Source of the DNA: CAWDCV01 sp963728125
GTDB taxonomy: Bacteria > Actinomycetota > Actinomycetes > CAWDCV01
Reading direction: 5' to 3'
Assembly: GCA_963728125.1 (NCBI GenBank)
Contig: CAVSIZ010000010.1
Location: 186,001 to 250,000, forward strand
Length of the DNA stretch: 64,000 bases
Shown: positions 8,042-17,087 of the stretch, piece after piece
Layout of the letters: every line of letters begins with the position of its first letter
Position numbering within the stretch: the stretch's first letter is position 1
Notes under the pieces: generated by a model
Database searches by the model: none
The model's input: only the letters and a program-made list of their open reading frames with translations
Told to the model about the DNA's origin: nothing
Made by a program: the position numbers and the translations under genes

Positions 8042-11000
8042 GTGAACGACCCCCAGCAGCGCGGCGAGGCGCTCTACCGCGCCGTCCCTCCCCAGGTCGA
8101 CCTGCCCGCGATGGAGCACGGGGTCCTCGACTTCTGGCGTGATCAGAAAGTGTTCGCGAAGAGCCTGGAGCGGACCAAGGACGGTCCGCTGTGGATGTTC
8201 TACGAGGGCCCGCCGACGGCGAACGGCATGCCAGGCACCCACCATGTTGAGGCGCGCTCGTTCAAGGACGTCTTCCCTCGCTACCAGACCATGCGCGGGA
8301 AGTTTGTCCCTCGCAAGGCAGGCTGGGACTGCCACGGTCTGCCCGTAGAGCTCGCGGTCGAGCAGGAGCTGGGTTTCACCGGCAAGCAGGACATCGAGGC
8401 GTACGGGGTCGCCGAGTTCAACGCGCGGTGCCGGGCGTCGGTCGTGCGCCACGTGGACGCATTCGAGGCGATGACCGAGCGGATGGGCTACTGGGTCGAC
8501 CTGTCCGAGGCGTACTGGACGATGGACCCCGAGTATGTGGACTCGGTGTGGTGGTCGCTCCAGCAGATCTACAACAGGGGCCTGCTCGTCGAGGACCACC
8601 GGGTCACGCCGTACTGCCCGCGCTGCGAGACCGGGCTGTCCGACCACGAGCTGGCTCAGGGGTACGAGACCGTGGTCGACCCGTCGGTCTACGTGCGCTT
8701 CCCGCTGCTTGCCGGGCCGTTGGCCGAGCTCGGCGCCGCGCTGCTCGTCTGGACAACGACGCCGTGGACACTCGTGTCCAACACCGCGGTGGCGGTTCAT
8801 CCCGACGTGACCTACGTCGTCGCTCGGCATCGATCGACCAGTGAGGTGCTCGTCGTCGCCGAGCCGCTGTTCGACAGCGTGCTCGGTCGCGACTGGCACG
8901 TCGTGACGTCGCTCGCGGGCACCGACCTGGAGCAACTGCCCTATCAGCCGCCGTTCGACCTGGTCGAGATCCCCGGCGCCCATATCGTCGTGCTGGCCGA
9001 CTACGTCACGACTGACAGCGGCACCGGCTTGGTTCACCAAGCGCCCGCCTTTGGTGCCGAGGACCTCGCGATCGGTCGTCAATACGGCCTGCCCGTGGTC
9101 AATCCGATCCGCCCGGACGGACGGTTCGAGGACGGTCTGCAGCTGGTCGGCGGCCAGTTCTTCAAGAAGGCGGACGCGACCCTCGTCGACGACCTTCAGG
9201 CCCGCGGCCTGCTGTTCCTCCATCGGGAGTACGAGCACGCCTACCCGCACTGCTGGCGCTGTCACACGCCGCTGCTCTACTACGCGCGGCCGTCGTGGTA
9301 CATCCGCACCACCGAGGTCAAGGATGCGCTGCTACGCGAGAACGAGCGCACCCACTGGTACCCGGAAACCATGCAGTGGGGACGGTACGGCGACTGGCTG
9401 CGCAACAACGTCGACTGGGCCCTTTCGCGAAGCCGGTTCTGGGGGACGCCGCTGCCGGTGTGGCGCTGCGACAGCGGCCACGTCACCGTCGTCGGCTCCC
9501 GCGCCGAGCTGTCCACGTACACCGGCCGCGACCTGAGCGGGCTCGACCCGCATCGGCCGTACGTCGACGAGGTCTGGTTTCCCTGCCCGCAGTGCGATGC
9601 GACCGCGACGCGGGTCCCCGAGGTCATCGACGTCTGGTACGACTCCGGCTCGATGCCGTTCGCGCAGTGGGGCTATCCACACGTCGCCGGCAGCGACGAA
9701 GCGTTCCGCTCGACGTACCCGGCACAGTTCATCTGCGAGGCGCTCGACCAGACCCGCGGCTGGTTCTACACCTTGATGGCGATCGGCACGATGGTGTTCG
9801 ACCGATCGTCGTACGAGAACGTCCTGGTCCTCGGCCTGATCCTCGCCGAGGACGGGCGCCGGATGTCCAAGCACCTCGGCAACATTCTCGAGCCGATCTC
9901 GCTGATGGAGCAACACGGCGCCGACGCGGTGCGCTGGTTCATGCTCGCGGGCGGTTCGCCGTGGTCCGCGCGGCGCATCGGGCACACCACGCTGCAGGAA
10001 ATCGTGCGCAAGGTGCTGCTCACGTACTGGAACACCGCGGCGTTCCAGTCGCTGTATGGCCGGGTGTCCGGCTGGTCGCCGCAGGCGGCCGCGCCGCCGG
10101 TCGAGAAGCGAACCATGCTCGACCGGTGGGCGCTGTCCGAACTGCACGCTGTCGTGCGTGATGTCACGTCGGCGCTCGACGACTTCGACACCCAGCGCGC
10201 GGGACGGCTCCTCGCCGACCTCGTCGACGACCTGTCGAATTGGTACGTCCGGCGATCGCGTCGACGGTTCTGGGAGGGCGATCCCGCGGCCCTCGCCACC
10301 CTGCACGAGTGCCTCGACGTGCTCACGCGGCTGCTCGCACCCTTCGTGCCGTTCGTCACTGACCGGGTCTGGCAGGACCTGGTCCGGCCGGTCGACGACG
10401 CCGCGCCCGAGTCTGTGCATCTCGCCGACTGGCCGGAGGCCAATCCACAGCGCATCGACCCACAGCTGTCCGCGCGGATGGCCCTGGTGCGCCGGCTGGT
10501 CGAGCTCGGCCGGGCCGCGCGCGCCGAGTCCGGGGTGAAGACCCGCCAGCCGCTCGGTCGTGCGCTGATTGGTGCTCGCGGCTGGGAGACACTTCCGCTC
10601 CAGCTGCGTGACCAGGTCGCTGACGAGCTCAACGTCGTCGACCTCGCCGCCCTCGATCCCGCCGCCGGCGAGCTCGTGGACACTACGGCCAAGGCCAACT
10701 TCCGCGCCCTCGGTCGCCGGTTCGGCCCGCAGACTCCCGCGGTGGCCGCCGCGATCGCCGCGGCCGATGCGTCGACGCTGGCGCAGTCCCTGCGGGAGCG
10801 CGACGCCGCCACGGTGACGGTTGACGGTGAGGAGGTGACCTTGACAGCGGAGGAGGTCATCCTCACCGAAACTCCCCGGACCGGCTGGGCGGTCGCGGCA
10901 GAAGCCGGGGAGACGGTGGCGCTCGACCTCACCGTCACCCCCGCGCTACGCCGCGCTGGATTGGCGCGCGAGGCGGTTCGGCTCGTCCAGGACGCCCGCA

Positions 11001-11224
11001 AGGCCGCCGGCTTCGACGTGTCCGATCGCATCGAGGTCTGGTGGACCGCCGGCACCGCCGAGCTCGCCGAGGCGCTGCGCGAGTACGCCCGACTCGTCGC
11101 CAGCGAGGTGCTTGCCACCGCGTTCATCGAGGGTTCCGGTCCGGAGGAACTGGACGAACGCGCCGATGCCGACCTCGGGCTCCGTCTGTGGCTACGCCGG
11201 TCGGCTCCCCCCGCGGCCGAGTAG
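8042..11224 (+). CDS. ileS: Isoleucyl-tRNA synthetase
   Basis: Charges tRNA-Ile. 1060 residues, the usual length of the long actinobacterial/eukaryote-like IleRS type. The HIGH-equivalent is in GPPTANGMPGTHH (about 57-68) and the KMSKS-equivalent is RMSKHLGN at about residue 606. An editing (CP1) domain lies between them (TTTPWTLVSNTAVAV, VHQAPAFGAEDL). Cysteine pairs CPRC and CPQC are seen. The GTG start at 8042 follows the sequestered GGAAGG site of the T-box leader and gives the family N-terminus; longer readings into the leader are not real. The last 33 bp overlap the convergent regulator gene. Confidence 0.97.
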   Translation: MNDPQQRGEALYRAVPPQVDLPAMEHGVLDFWRDQKVFAKSLERTKDGPLWMFYEGPPTANGMPGTHHVEARSFKDVFPRYQTMRGKFVPRKAGWDCHGLPVELAVEQELGFTGKQDIEAYGVAEFNARCRASVVRHVDAFEAMTERMGYWVDLSEAYWTMDPEYVDSVWWSLQQIYNRGLLVEDHRVTPYCPRCETGLSDHELAQGYETVVDPSVYVRFPLLAGPLAELGAALLVWTTTPWTLVSNTAVAVHPDVTYVVARHRSTSEVLVVAEPLFDSVLGRDWHVVTSLAGTDLEQLPYQPPFDLVEIPGAHIVVLADYVTTDSGTGLVHQAPAFGAEDLAIGRQYGLPVVNPIRPDGRFEDGLQLVGGQFFKKADATLVDDLQARGLLFLHREYEHAYPHCWRCHTPLLYYARPSWYIRTTEVKDALLRENERTHWYPETMQWGRYGDWLRNNVDWALSRSRFWGTPLPVWRCDSGHVTVVGSRAELSTYTGRDLSGLDPHRPYVDEVWFPCPQCDATATRVPEVIDVWYDSGSMPFAQWGYPHVAGSDEAFRSTYPAQFICEALDQTRGWFYTLMAIGTMVFDRSSYENVLVLGLILAEDGRRMSKHLGNILEPISLMEQHGADAVRWFMLAGGSPWSARRIGHTTLQEIVRKVLLTYWNTAAFQSLYGRVSGWSPQAAAPPVEKRTMLDRWALSELHAVVRDVTSALDDFDTQRAGRLLADLVDDLSNWYVRRSRRRFWEGDPAALATLHECLDVLTRLLAPFVPFVTDRVWQDLVRPVDDAAPESVHLADWPEANPQRIDPQLSARMALVRRLVELGRAARAESGVKTRQPLGRALIGARGWETLPLQLRDQVADELNVVDLAALDPAAGELVDTTAKANFRALGRRFGPQTPAVAAAIAAADASTLAQSLRERDAATVTVDGEEVTLTAEEVILTETPRTGWAVAAEAGETVALDLTVTPALRRAGLAREAVRLVQDARKAAGFDVSDRIEVWWTAGTAELAEALREYARLVASEVLATAFIEGSGPEELDERADADLGLRLWLRRSAPPAAE

Positions 11225-12868
11225 GGCGCCGAACGCAGCCACCTCGCTTCGATTGCGCAGGCCGAGCTTGCTGATGACCCGGCTCACGTGGTGGGCGGCA
11301 GTCTTCCGGCTGATGAACAACCGCTGCGCGATCTCGGGATTCGACAGTCCAACGGTGAGCAGGGCAAGGACCTCCTGCTCCCGAGCGGTCAACAGTTCCT
11401 CCGACCTGGGACCAGGAGGCGTGGGAACACCCATCTCGCGCAAGAGCTCCGCGGTGTTGTCGGCGTCGCGTCCGGCCCCGAGTTGATAGAACGCGTTCAA
11501 CGCCCGCGTCGCCTCCACGGCTGCAGCTGCCGGCTGCGTGGCGATCAGCACGCGAGCCAGCTCCCGCCGAGCGCGGGCCGCCTCGTAGACCAGACCCGCC
11601 CCGTCGAAGTGACGCAGCGCCGCATCGAGATGCGCGACGGCAAGTTCACGCTGTGACTCGGTGCTCGCAAGTCGACCTGCCGCCATCTCTGCGTGCGCCC
11701 GCACGAGTTGATGTGGGTAATCGTCTGCGAGCGACCTGAGCTCGGCGACGATGCGGTGCGCGTCGGCCGAGTCGGCGGTCGCGAGCCGCGCAGCCACGAG
11801 CGCGTCGAGGAGCGGTGCGCGGACGAGGGGTCGGTCGGCACATCGGGTCAGGAGCCGCTCGAGCACGGCGGCCGCCGCTGCTGGCCTGCTCTGCTCGACG
11901 AGCACCTCCGCGAGAACCTGGGCACCCGGTGGCTCCTCGGCATCGGCCACGAGCGCTTCGGCTTCGTCGAGGTGGCCCTGACGCAGGCGAAGGCGGGCAA
12001 GCGCTGCCGAGGCGCGGGCCTGCAGCGTCGGAGTTGCATGGCCGGCCACCGCGAGGGCGACGGTCAGCTCTGTTTCGGCAGCCGACCAGGCACCGGTCGA
12101 GACCAGCACGCTGCCGTACAGCGTCCGGCACTCGGCGTTCAGGAATGGACATCCGTACTGCGCCATGAACGCGTCCGCGACGCGGCACCACTGGGTAGCG
12201 CGATGGACATCGGCGACCAGGTCACAGGCCTCGAGCATGTCGCAGCAGGTGAACACGACGGTGTCGAGCCGGGTGTACTCGCCGGCGAGGGTGCCAGCCA
12301 TGCCTTCGTCGATGAGGGCAAGCCCGTCCGCCACGATGCCGCTACGGACCAGTGCCAGGCCCAGATCGCACAGCGCACACAGCTCGAGATCGCGGTCCTG
12401 GAGACGGCGACCGTCCTCGAGCGCGCGGCGCGCCAAGTCGACGGCCATCTGGATGTCTGGGCTGATGTAGCCACGCACGAGGTCGTACCACGGGCGAAGA
12501 TCCTCGTCATCGGCTGCGCCCAGACTCTCGGCACGTCCCAGCCATCCCTGGGCGGCGACGTCGTTGCCGAGGCTGGAGAAGAACACGACGGCCAACTGCA
12601 GCGCGACCACGACGGCCGCGCCGTCGTTGCCGTCCCGGCGATAGGCCGTGAACGCACGGGTGCGGTAGTCGACGCACCCCCGTGGATCTCCGATCCACCA
12701 CAGCGCCTCGCCCATGCCCTCGAGCGCCTCGGGTGTGACATGTGTGTCGAGCACGGCGGCGAACGCGTCCCGGGCATCCCCCCATCGACCGTCGGCGAGC
12801 GCTGCCACCGCCGCGGCGGCGTAGTCCTCCGTCGTGACCCCTGTCGCCACGGGGTTCATTGTCCTCAC
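11192..12868 (-). CDS. LuxR-family transcriptional regulator with TPR-like N-terminal region
   Basis: 558 residues. The C-terminal 65 residues are a LuxR/GerE helix-turn-helix (LTAREQEVLALLTVGL, NPEIAQRLFISRKTAAHHV). The rest is alpha-helical alanine/leucine-rich repeats resembling the tetratricopeptide half of MalT/LAL regulators, but I see no Walker ATPase domain, so it is a truncated LAL type or a related stand-alone form. Starts GTG 12868 or ATG 12859 cannot be distinguished. It diverges from the methyltransferase gene, with 67 bp between the chosen starts, and may control it. Its 3' end overlaps ileS by 33 bp. Confidence 0.85.
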   Translation of the reverse strand: MRTMNPVATGVTTEDYAAAAVAALADGRWGDARDAFAAVLDTHVTPEALEGMGEALWWIGDPRGCVDYRTRAFTAYRRDGNDGAAVVVALQLAVVFFSSLGNDVAAQGWLGRAESLGAADDEDLRPWYDLVRGYISPDIQMAVDLARRALEDGRRLQDRDLELCALCDLGLALVRSGIVADGLALIDEGMAGTLAGEYTRLDTVVFTCCDMLEACDLVADVHRATQWCRVADAFMAQYGCPFLNAECRTLYGSVLVSTGAWSAAETELTVALAVAGHATPTLQARASAALARLRLRQGHLDEAEALVADAEEPPGAQVLAEVLVEQSRPAAAAAVLERLLTRCADRPLVRAPLLDALVAARLATADSADAHRIVAELRSLADDYPHQLVRAHAEMAAGRLASTESQRELAVAHLDAALRHFDGAGLVYEAARARRELARVLIATQPAAAAVEATRALNAFYQLGAGRDADNTAELLREMGVPTPPGPRSEELLTAREQEVLALLTVGLSNPEIAQRLFISRKTAAHHVSRVISKLGLRNRSEVAAFGALLGRGGSRPA

Positions 12869-12935
12869 CGACGTCGGATCGAGAATGGGTCAGGTGCCCG
12901 ATGTTGGCAGCGCAGCGCAGCTGGACGCTGACGCC

Positions 12936-13736
12936 ATGACGACACCTGCTGAGACCTTCTCCATCCCGCTCGAGGCCGCCGAGGCGTACGAGGCGATCTT
13001 CGTCCCCAACATGTTCGCCCACTGGCCGGCCCACCTGCTGGACCTCGCCGATGTGCACGCTGGCGACCGAGTGCTGGACGTCGCCTGCGGCACCGGCATC
13101 GTCGCTCGGACCGCGGCCGACCGGGTCGGTCCCGAGGGAACCGTGACCGGCATCGACCTGAACGAGAACATGCTGATCGTGGCCCGGCGCGTCCGGCCGG
13201 ATGTGACCTATCAGCAGGGCGACGTCGCGGCGCTGCCCTTCCCCGACGACAGCTTTGACGCCGTCCTGTGCCAGATGGGGTTGATGTTCTTCCCCGACCG
13301 CGTCGGCGCGCTGCGCGAGATGGCTCGGGTCGCCACCGCCGTCGGCTCGGTGGTCGTGGTGGTCCCAGCCGACCTCGAGGAGCAGCCGGCTGAGGGGCCG
13401 CTCATGGACGTCGCGATGCGATACGCGGGTCCGCAGGCGCGGGAGCTGCTGGGGACGTACTTCTCGTGCGGTAGGCGCGTAGATGTCGAGGGACTGATGA
13501 GCGCTGCTGGCCTGCGGGTCACTGGCTCGCTGACGGCTACCGAGCCGATCTCGTACGAGTCGGTCGACGCCTACCTGACCGCGGAAGTCGAGAGCACGCC
13601 GTTGCGCGACCTCATCGACGATGAGACGTATGACAAGATCCGTGCCGGTGCCGAGGAGGTACTCGAGTCTCATGTGACATCGGCGGGCGTCGAGGTGCCG
13701 TTGGTCGGCTACGTGGTCGCGGCCAGCCGGACCTGA
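12936..13736 (+). CDS. Class I SAM-dependent methyltransferase (UbiE/Methyltransf_11 type)
   Basis: 266 residues. SAM-binding motif I is VLDVACGTGIVAR at 47-59, followed by an acidic motif II in TVTGIDLNENM and motif post I in VTYQQGDVAALPFPDDSFD. This is the arrangement of small-molecule methyltransferases; the substrate cannot be read from sequence. ATG 12936 is chosen because the fold begins soon after it; in-frame GTG 12894 or ATG 12885 would add 14-17 unlikely residues. Divergent from the LuxR regulator. Confidence 0.87.
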   Translation: MTTPAETFSIPLEAAEAYEAIFVPNMFAHWPAHLLDLADVHAGDRVLDVACGTGIVARTAADRVGPEGTVTGIDLNENMLIVARRVRPDVTYQQGDVAALPFPDDSFDAVLCQMGLMFFPDRVGALREMARVATAVGSVVVVVPADLEEQPAEGPLMDVAMRYAGPQARELLGTYFSCGRRVDVEGLMSAAGLRVTGSLTATEPISYESVDAYLTAEVESTPLRDLIDDETYDKIRAGAEEVLESHVTSAGVEVPLVGYVVAASRT

Positions 13737-13858
13737 GCCGGCGATCCGCTCGACTCCGTGCGACTGGCCGACGGCGGTACACGCTGATACGTCGCCCCAG
13801 TGGCTACAATCGAGAGTGACAAAGTGGCGCTCAACGGGACCGGGGCGAGGGGGTTGAC

Positions 13859-14113
13859 ATGGAGGTCGGGGTACGCGCGCTCCGGGATGCGCTGAGCAGG
13901 CATCTTGCTCAGGTTCAGGCGGGCCACACGGTCACCATTACTGAACATGGTCGTCCGATCGCCCGCATCGTTCCCATCGGTCAGCCGAACGCGCGAGAGC
14001 GACTCATCGCAGAAGGACGGATAACCCCCGCAACGCGCCGCAAAGAGCAGGCACCCTTGCCAGTTCGCGGGACGGGCACGGTGAGCGATCTGGTGACCGA
14101 TCAACGACGGTGA
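13859..14113 (+). CDS. Type II antitoxin, Phd/YefM (VapB-like)
   Basis: 84-residue antitoxin. The N-terminal half is the Phd/YefM DNA-binding fold (GVRALRDALSRHLAQVQAG, VTITEHGRPIARIVPI), and the C-terminal half is a charged, probably disordered toxin-neutralising tail. Start ATG 13859 has GAGGGGG 5-6 nt upstream. The stop overlaps the toxin start as GTGA. Such antitoxins repress their own promoter as the toxin complex; a TACAAT -10-like box lies at 13805-13810. Confidence 0.93.
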   Translation: MEVGVRALRDALSRHLAQVQAGHTVTITEHGRPIARIVPIGQPNARERLIAEGRITPATRRKEQAPLPVRGTGTVSDLVTDQRR

Positions 14114-14532
14114 TCGTCTACGTGGACACGTCCGCCTTTGTCCCTCTGCTCATCGATGAACCGAGCAGCGCGGTGTGTCGAGAGCTGTGGGATGCAGCCG
14201 ATGCCGTCGCGACATCCCGGTTGCTGTTCGTGGAGGCAGCGGCAGCCGTGGCACAGGCGACGCGGCTCCATCGCCTACGTGAATCTCACCGTCGATCCGC
14301 TGTCCACCTCCTGGAGCAGCTGTGGCGAGAGTTCGACGTGGTCGAGGTGGACGCCATTGTCATGCGGCGAGCGGCGGAAGTCGCGCACCTGTGCCAGCTT
14401 CGCGGCTATGACGCGATGCACTGCGCGTCGGCCGAGCAGCTCGACGATGCCGACCTCGTCGTCGCGAGTGGAGACCAACACGTGGTGAGGGCCTGTCAAC
14501 AGCTCGGGCTCGCGACGGCAAACACCGGATAG
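14110..14532 (+). CDS. PIN-domain ribonuclease toxin (VapC family)
   Basis: 140-residue PIN-domain toxin. The acidic metal-binding residues are visible as Asp6 (VYVDTSAF), Glu42 (FVEAAAA), Asp101 (YDAMHCASAEQ) and Asp122 (VASGDQH). VapC toxins cleave specific tRNAs or rRNA; the target here is unknown. It is translationally coupled to the antitoxin by a GTGA overlap. The gene ends just upstream of a 15-bp-arm inverted repeat that separates it from divIVA. No transposase or integrase is seen nearby. Confidence 0.93.
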   Translation: MIVYVDTSAFVPLLIDEPSSAVCRELWDAADAVATSRLLFVEAAAAVAQATRLHRLRESHRRSAVHLLEQLWREFDVVEVDAIVMRRAAEVAHLCQLRGYDAMHCASAEQLDDADLVVASGDQHVVRACQQLGLATANTG

Positions 14533-14549
14533 CTCTCGCGAGCCGCTCG

Positions 14550-14602
14550 CGAGTTGTCCGAACGAGCGCCGCAGGTGACCGCGAGCACGTTCGGACAACT
14601 CG
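14550..14602. terminator. Inverted repeat between vapC and divIVA, possible bidirectional terminator
   Basis: Perfect 15-bp arms CGAGTTGTCCGAACG (14550-14564) and CGTTCGGACAACTCG (14588-14602) enclose a 23-nt loop. It lies between two convergent genes, where it could terminate both. There is no U-tract on either strand. Two copies of the palindrome CTCGCGAG (14535-14542, 14546-14553) precede it. It could instead be a dispersed repeat. Confidence 0.6.
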
Positions 14603-14617
14603 GTGTGAAGCGCGGGC

Positions 14618-15307
14618 CTAGTGCTCGTCTTCGAGGAAACGGCCGCCGCCCTGCCCGACGCCGGCGGTCGCCGGCTGACGGGAGTTGGTGGCGCGGGGGC
14701 CGATGTCGTCGCCGCGGACGTCGAGGTCGCGCAGCTGGCTCTCGAGGTAGGACTTGAGCCGGGTGCGGTACTCGCGCTCGAACGCCCGCAGGTTCTCCAC
14801 CTGGCGCTCGAGGTCCACCCGCTGCTGCTCGAGGGAGCCGACCATCGCCTGCTGGCGCTCGCGGCCCTCGCGGTCCATCACCTCCGAGCGCGACCGCGCC
14901 TCGGACAGCATCTTGTCTGCCTGGCCGCGGGCCTCGTTGATGATGCGGTCGGACTTGCTGCGCGCCTCTGACACGGCCTCGTCGGCGGTGCGCTGGGCCA
15001 GCTGCAGGATGCGGGTCGCCGCATCGGCGCCATCGCCAGCTGAGGCGGCGGCTTGCACGGGGGCGGCTTCGCGCCCGGGGGCGGCTTCGCGCCCGGGGGC
15101 GGCGGGCACGGGAGGAGCAGACTTCGACTGCGGACGGGTCTGTGCAGTGGCGAGCTGGGCCCGCAGGTCAGCGCTCTCCTTGTAGAGGCGCGTCAGCTCC
15201 GCCTCCACCTCGTCGAGGAACGCATCGACCTCGTCCTCGTCGTACCCCTCCCGCAGGCGCACAGTCGTGAACTGCTTGTTGCGCACGTCTTCGGGAGTCA
15301 ACGGCAT
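14618..15307 (-). CDS. divIVA: DivIVA/Wag31 polar growth and septum-site protein
   Basis: 229-residue cytoplasmic scaffold that marks cell poles and recruits the growth machinery in actinobacteria. The membrane-binding N-terminal domain is MPLTPEDVRNKQFTTVRLRE with the following GYDEDEVDAFLDEVEAEL coiled coil, and a second long coiled coil fills the C-terminal half (SKSDRIINEARGQADKMLSE). The linker is proline/alanine-rich and contains two tandem PGREAA units encoded by an 18-bp repeat at 15061-15096. Start ATG 15307 has GAGGTGGGA upstream. Last gene of the dcw-associated block, as in Mycobacterium. Confidence 0.95.
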   Translation of the reverse strand: MPLTPEDVRNKQFTTVRLREGYDEDEVDAFLDEVEAELTRLYKESADLRAQLATAQTRPQSKSAPPVPAAPGREAAPGREAAPVQAAASAGDGADAATRILQLAQRTADEAVSEARSKSDRIINEARGQADKMLSEARSRSEVMDREGRERQQAMVGSLEQQRVDLERQVENLRAFEREYRTRLKSYLESQLRDLDVRGDDIGPRATNSRQPATAGVGQGGGRFLEDEH

Positions 15308-15377
15308 AGTCCCACCTCGTCGGTTGGTCTGAGTGGCACAGAGCAGAATGCCCCAGCCCTGCACCCGGTAGTCAAAT

Positions 15378-15668
15378 TCAGCTGAAGATCCGTCCTACCA
15401 CGTTGATCAAGATCTGGACGGCGATGAACAGCACCAGGAACGACAGGTCCAGTGCGATGCCACCAATGCGTAGCGGGGGGATCACCCGGCGCAATGCTTT
15501 GAGCGGCGGATCGGTGACCGAGTAGGTCACCTCGAGCAACACGAGCGCCAGCCCGCGCGGCTCGTACGAGCGAGCGAACATCATGACGTAGTCCATGACG
15601 AGCCGGACGATCAGGAGCAGCAGGAACACCCACAGGGCAACCTGAAGCACCTGGCCAATGACGTTCAC
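15378..15668 (-). CDS. YggT-family membrane protein
   Basis: 96-residue protein with two hydrophobic segments (about 5-27 and 72-93) around the conserved YSVTDPPLKALRRVIPPLRIGG stretch of the YggT family. Start GTG 15668. Function is not firmly established; its location between sepF and divIVA is conserved across actinobacteria and implies a role linked to division or envelope. Confidence 0.93.
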   Translation of the reverse strand: MNVIGQVLQVALWVFLLLLIVRLVMDYVMMFARSYEPRGLALVLLEVTYSVTDPPLKALRRVIPPLRIGGIALDLSFLVLFIAVQILINVVGRIFS

Positions 15669-15738
15669 CGGCGGTCAGCCTAACCACGGCCGCCAAGTCG
15701 AGTGCGCGGCCCTCGGCTCTACGCGGGTGAGCGGCGAC

Positions 15739-16305
15739 TCAGCTCTGGTTGAAGAAGCCGTTCTCCGCGATGCGGGCCTTGTCCTCCGCCGCGACCTCGA
15801 CATCGGCCGGGGAGAGCAGGAAGACCTTCGCCGTCACGCGCTCGATCGTGCCGTGCAGCCCGAACACCAATCCAGCGGCGAAGTCGACCAAACGCTTGGC
15901 GTCGACGTCGTCCATCTCGGTCAGGTTCATGATGACCGGAGTGCCGTCGCGGAAGTGCTCGCCGATCTGGCGCGCCTCGTTGTACGTGCGCGGATGCAGG
16001 GTCGTGATCCGCGGACCGTCGGGACCGCCGGCGATCCTGGGACGCACCGTCGTGGGGGGACGATTCGTTGGACGCTCGGCTCGCTCCGGGCGGTCGGCGA
16101 GCGCCACCACGCCGCGTGGTTCGTCGCGCAGCGCCGTCACTGAGCGGGCTGTGGCCTCGCGTCCGCGTCCAGTGGTGTCGCGAGTCGTACGCGAGCTGGA
16201 CTCCTCGACCTCGTCGTAGTCATCGAACTCGTCATAGTCCTCGTAGCGGCTCTCGTCCTCCACGAGACCGAGGTAGACCGCCATCTTGCGCATCGCGCTG
16301 GCCAT
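15739..16305 (-). CDS. sepF: Cell division protein SepF
   Basis: 188-residue FtsZ membrane anchor. The N-terminal amphipathic helix is MRKMAVYLGLVED, then a long acidic/arginine-rich linker, then the SepF core (RQIGEHFRDGTPVIMNLTEM, RLVDFAAGLVFGL) and the typical ending ENGFFNQS. Start ATG 16305 is preceded by GGAGGA 9-10 nt away; a second ATG at 16293 would remove four residues. It follows yggS by 55 nt. In actinobacteria lacking FtsA, SepF is the main FtsZ tether. Confidence 0.95.
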   Translation of the reverse strand: MASAMRKMAVYLGLVEDESRYEDYDEFDDYDEVEESSSRTTRDTTGRGREATARSVTALRDEPRGVVALADRPERAERPTNRPPTTVRPRIAGGPDGPRITTLHPRTYNEARQIGEHFRDGTPVIMNLTEMDDVDAKRLVDFAAGLVFGLHGTIERVTAKVFLLSPADVEVAAEDKARIAENGFFNQS

Positions 16306-16360
16306 CGTCCGCAGTCCTCCGATGAGGTCGTCTCGTACTCTTGCTGCTGCCCCAGCGACA

Positions 16361-17083
16361 CTAACCGAGCACCGGCCGGTATCCGAGGATCCCGGTGCCG
16401 ACGCGCACGTGTGTCGCGCCGGCGGCGATGGCTGCCTCGAGATCGCCTGACATTCCGGCGGACAGCCATTGCGCCTCGGGATGGTCGATCCGGGTACGGT
16501 CGGCCAGCTCGGCGAGCCGGTCGAACGCATGTCGTGGATCGGTCTCGAGGGGCGCGATCGCCATCAGACCGAGCAGCCGCAGCCGCGACGTATCGGCGAC
16601 CGCATCGGCGAGTCGCGAGAGGTCGGCCTCGACGACACCGCCGCGGGTGGGATCGCCGTCGAGCGACACCTGTACGAAGACGTCGAGATCGCGCTCGGCC
16701 GCGGCCGCGGCGTTATCGAGAGCAGTGACCAGTCGCCGCCGGTCGACGGAGTGCACGACGTCGGCGTACGAGGTCACCGACCGGGCCTTGTTGGTCTGCA
16801 CCCGACCGACGAAGTGCCAGCGCAGGGACAGGTCGGCACAGGCACCGACTTTCTCCGCCGCCTCCTGGTCGCGACTCTCGCCCACGTCGGTTACGCCGAG
16901 GTCGGCCAGCATCCGGACATCGGATGCAGGAAATGTCTTCGTCACCGCCACGAGCACGACGTCCGACCGGTCGCGTCCGGCGGCGTCGCAGGCCGCCGCG
17001 ATCCGGGCATCGACGGCTCCCAGCTTCGCGACCAGCGTCGCCCGACGGTCCGCAGGATCTGCGGGATCGTCGTCGCGGGTCAC
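16361..17083 (-). CDS. yggS: YggS/PLPBP pyridoxal-phosphate homeostasis protein
   Basis: 240 residues, PLP-binding TIM-barrel protein that controls pyridoxal-phosphate and amino-acid balance. LVAVTKTFPASDV carries the PLP lysine, RWHFVGRVQTNKAR and GLMAIAP are family motifs, and AQWLSAGMSGDLEAAI-type C-terminal motif is intact. The N-terminus is set at GTG 17083, 4 nt after the pgeF stop. The pgeF-yggS-sepF order matches that in mycobacteria. Confidence 0.94.
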   Translation of the reverse strand: MTRDDDPADPADRRATLVAKLGAVDARIAAACDAAGRDRSDVVLVAVTKTFPASDVRMLADLGVTDVGESRDQEAAEKVGACADLSLRWHFVGRVQTNKARSVTSYADVVHSVDRRRLVTALDNAAAAAERDLDVFVQVSLDGDPTRGGVVEADLSRLADAVADTSRLRLLGLMAIAPLETDPRHAFDRLAELADRTRIDHPEAQWLSAGMSGDLEAAIAAGATHVRVGTGILGYRPVLG

Positions 17084-17087
17084 CCCG

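Noticed and set aside
7859..9265. A 468-codon open frame on the minus strand opposite ileS
   Set aside because: It is antisense to the conserved ileS coding sequence, has no family motif, and is the usual result of high GC with strong third-position bias.
13800..14600. Toxin-antitoxin pair as part of a mobile island
   Set aside because: No integrase, transposase, att-like direct repeat or GC shift is visible around it.
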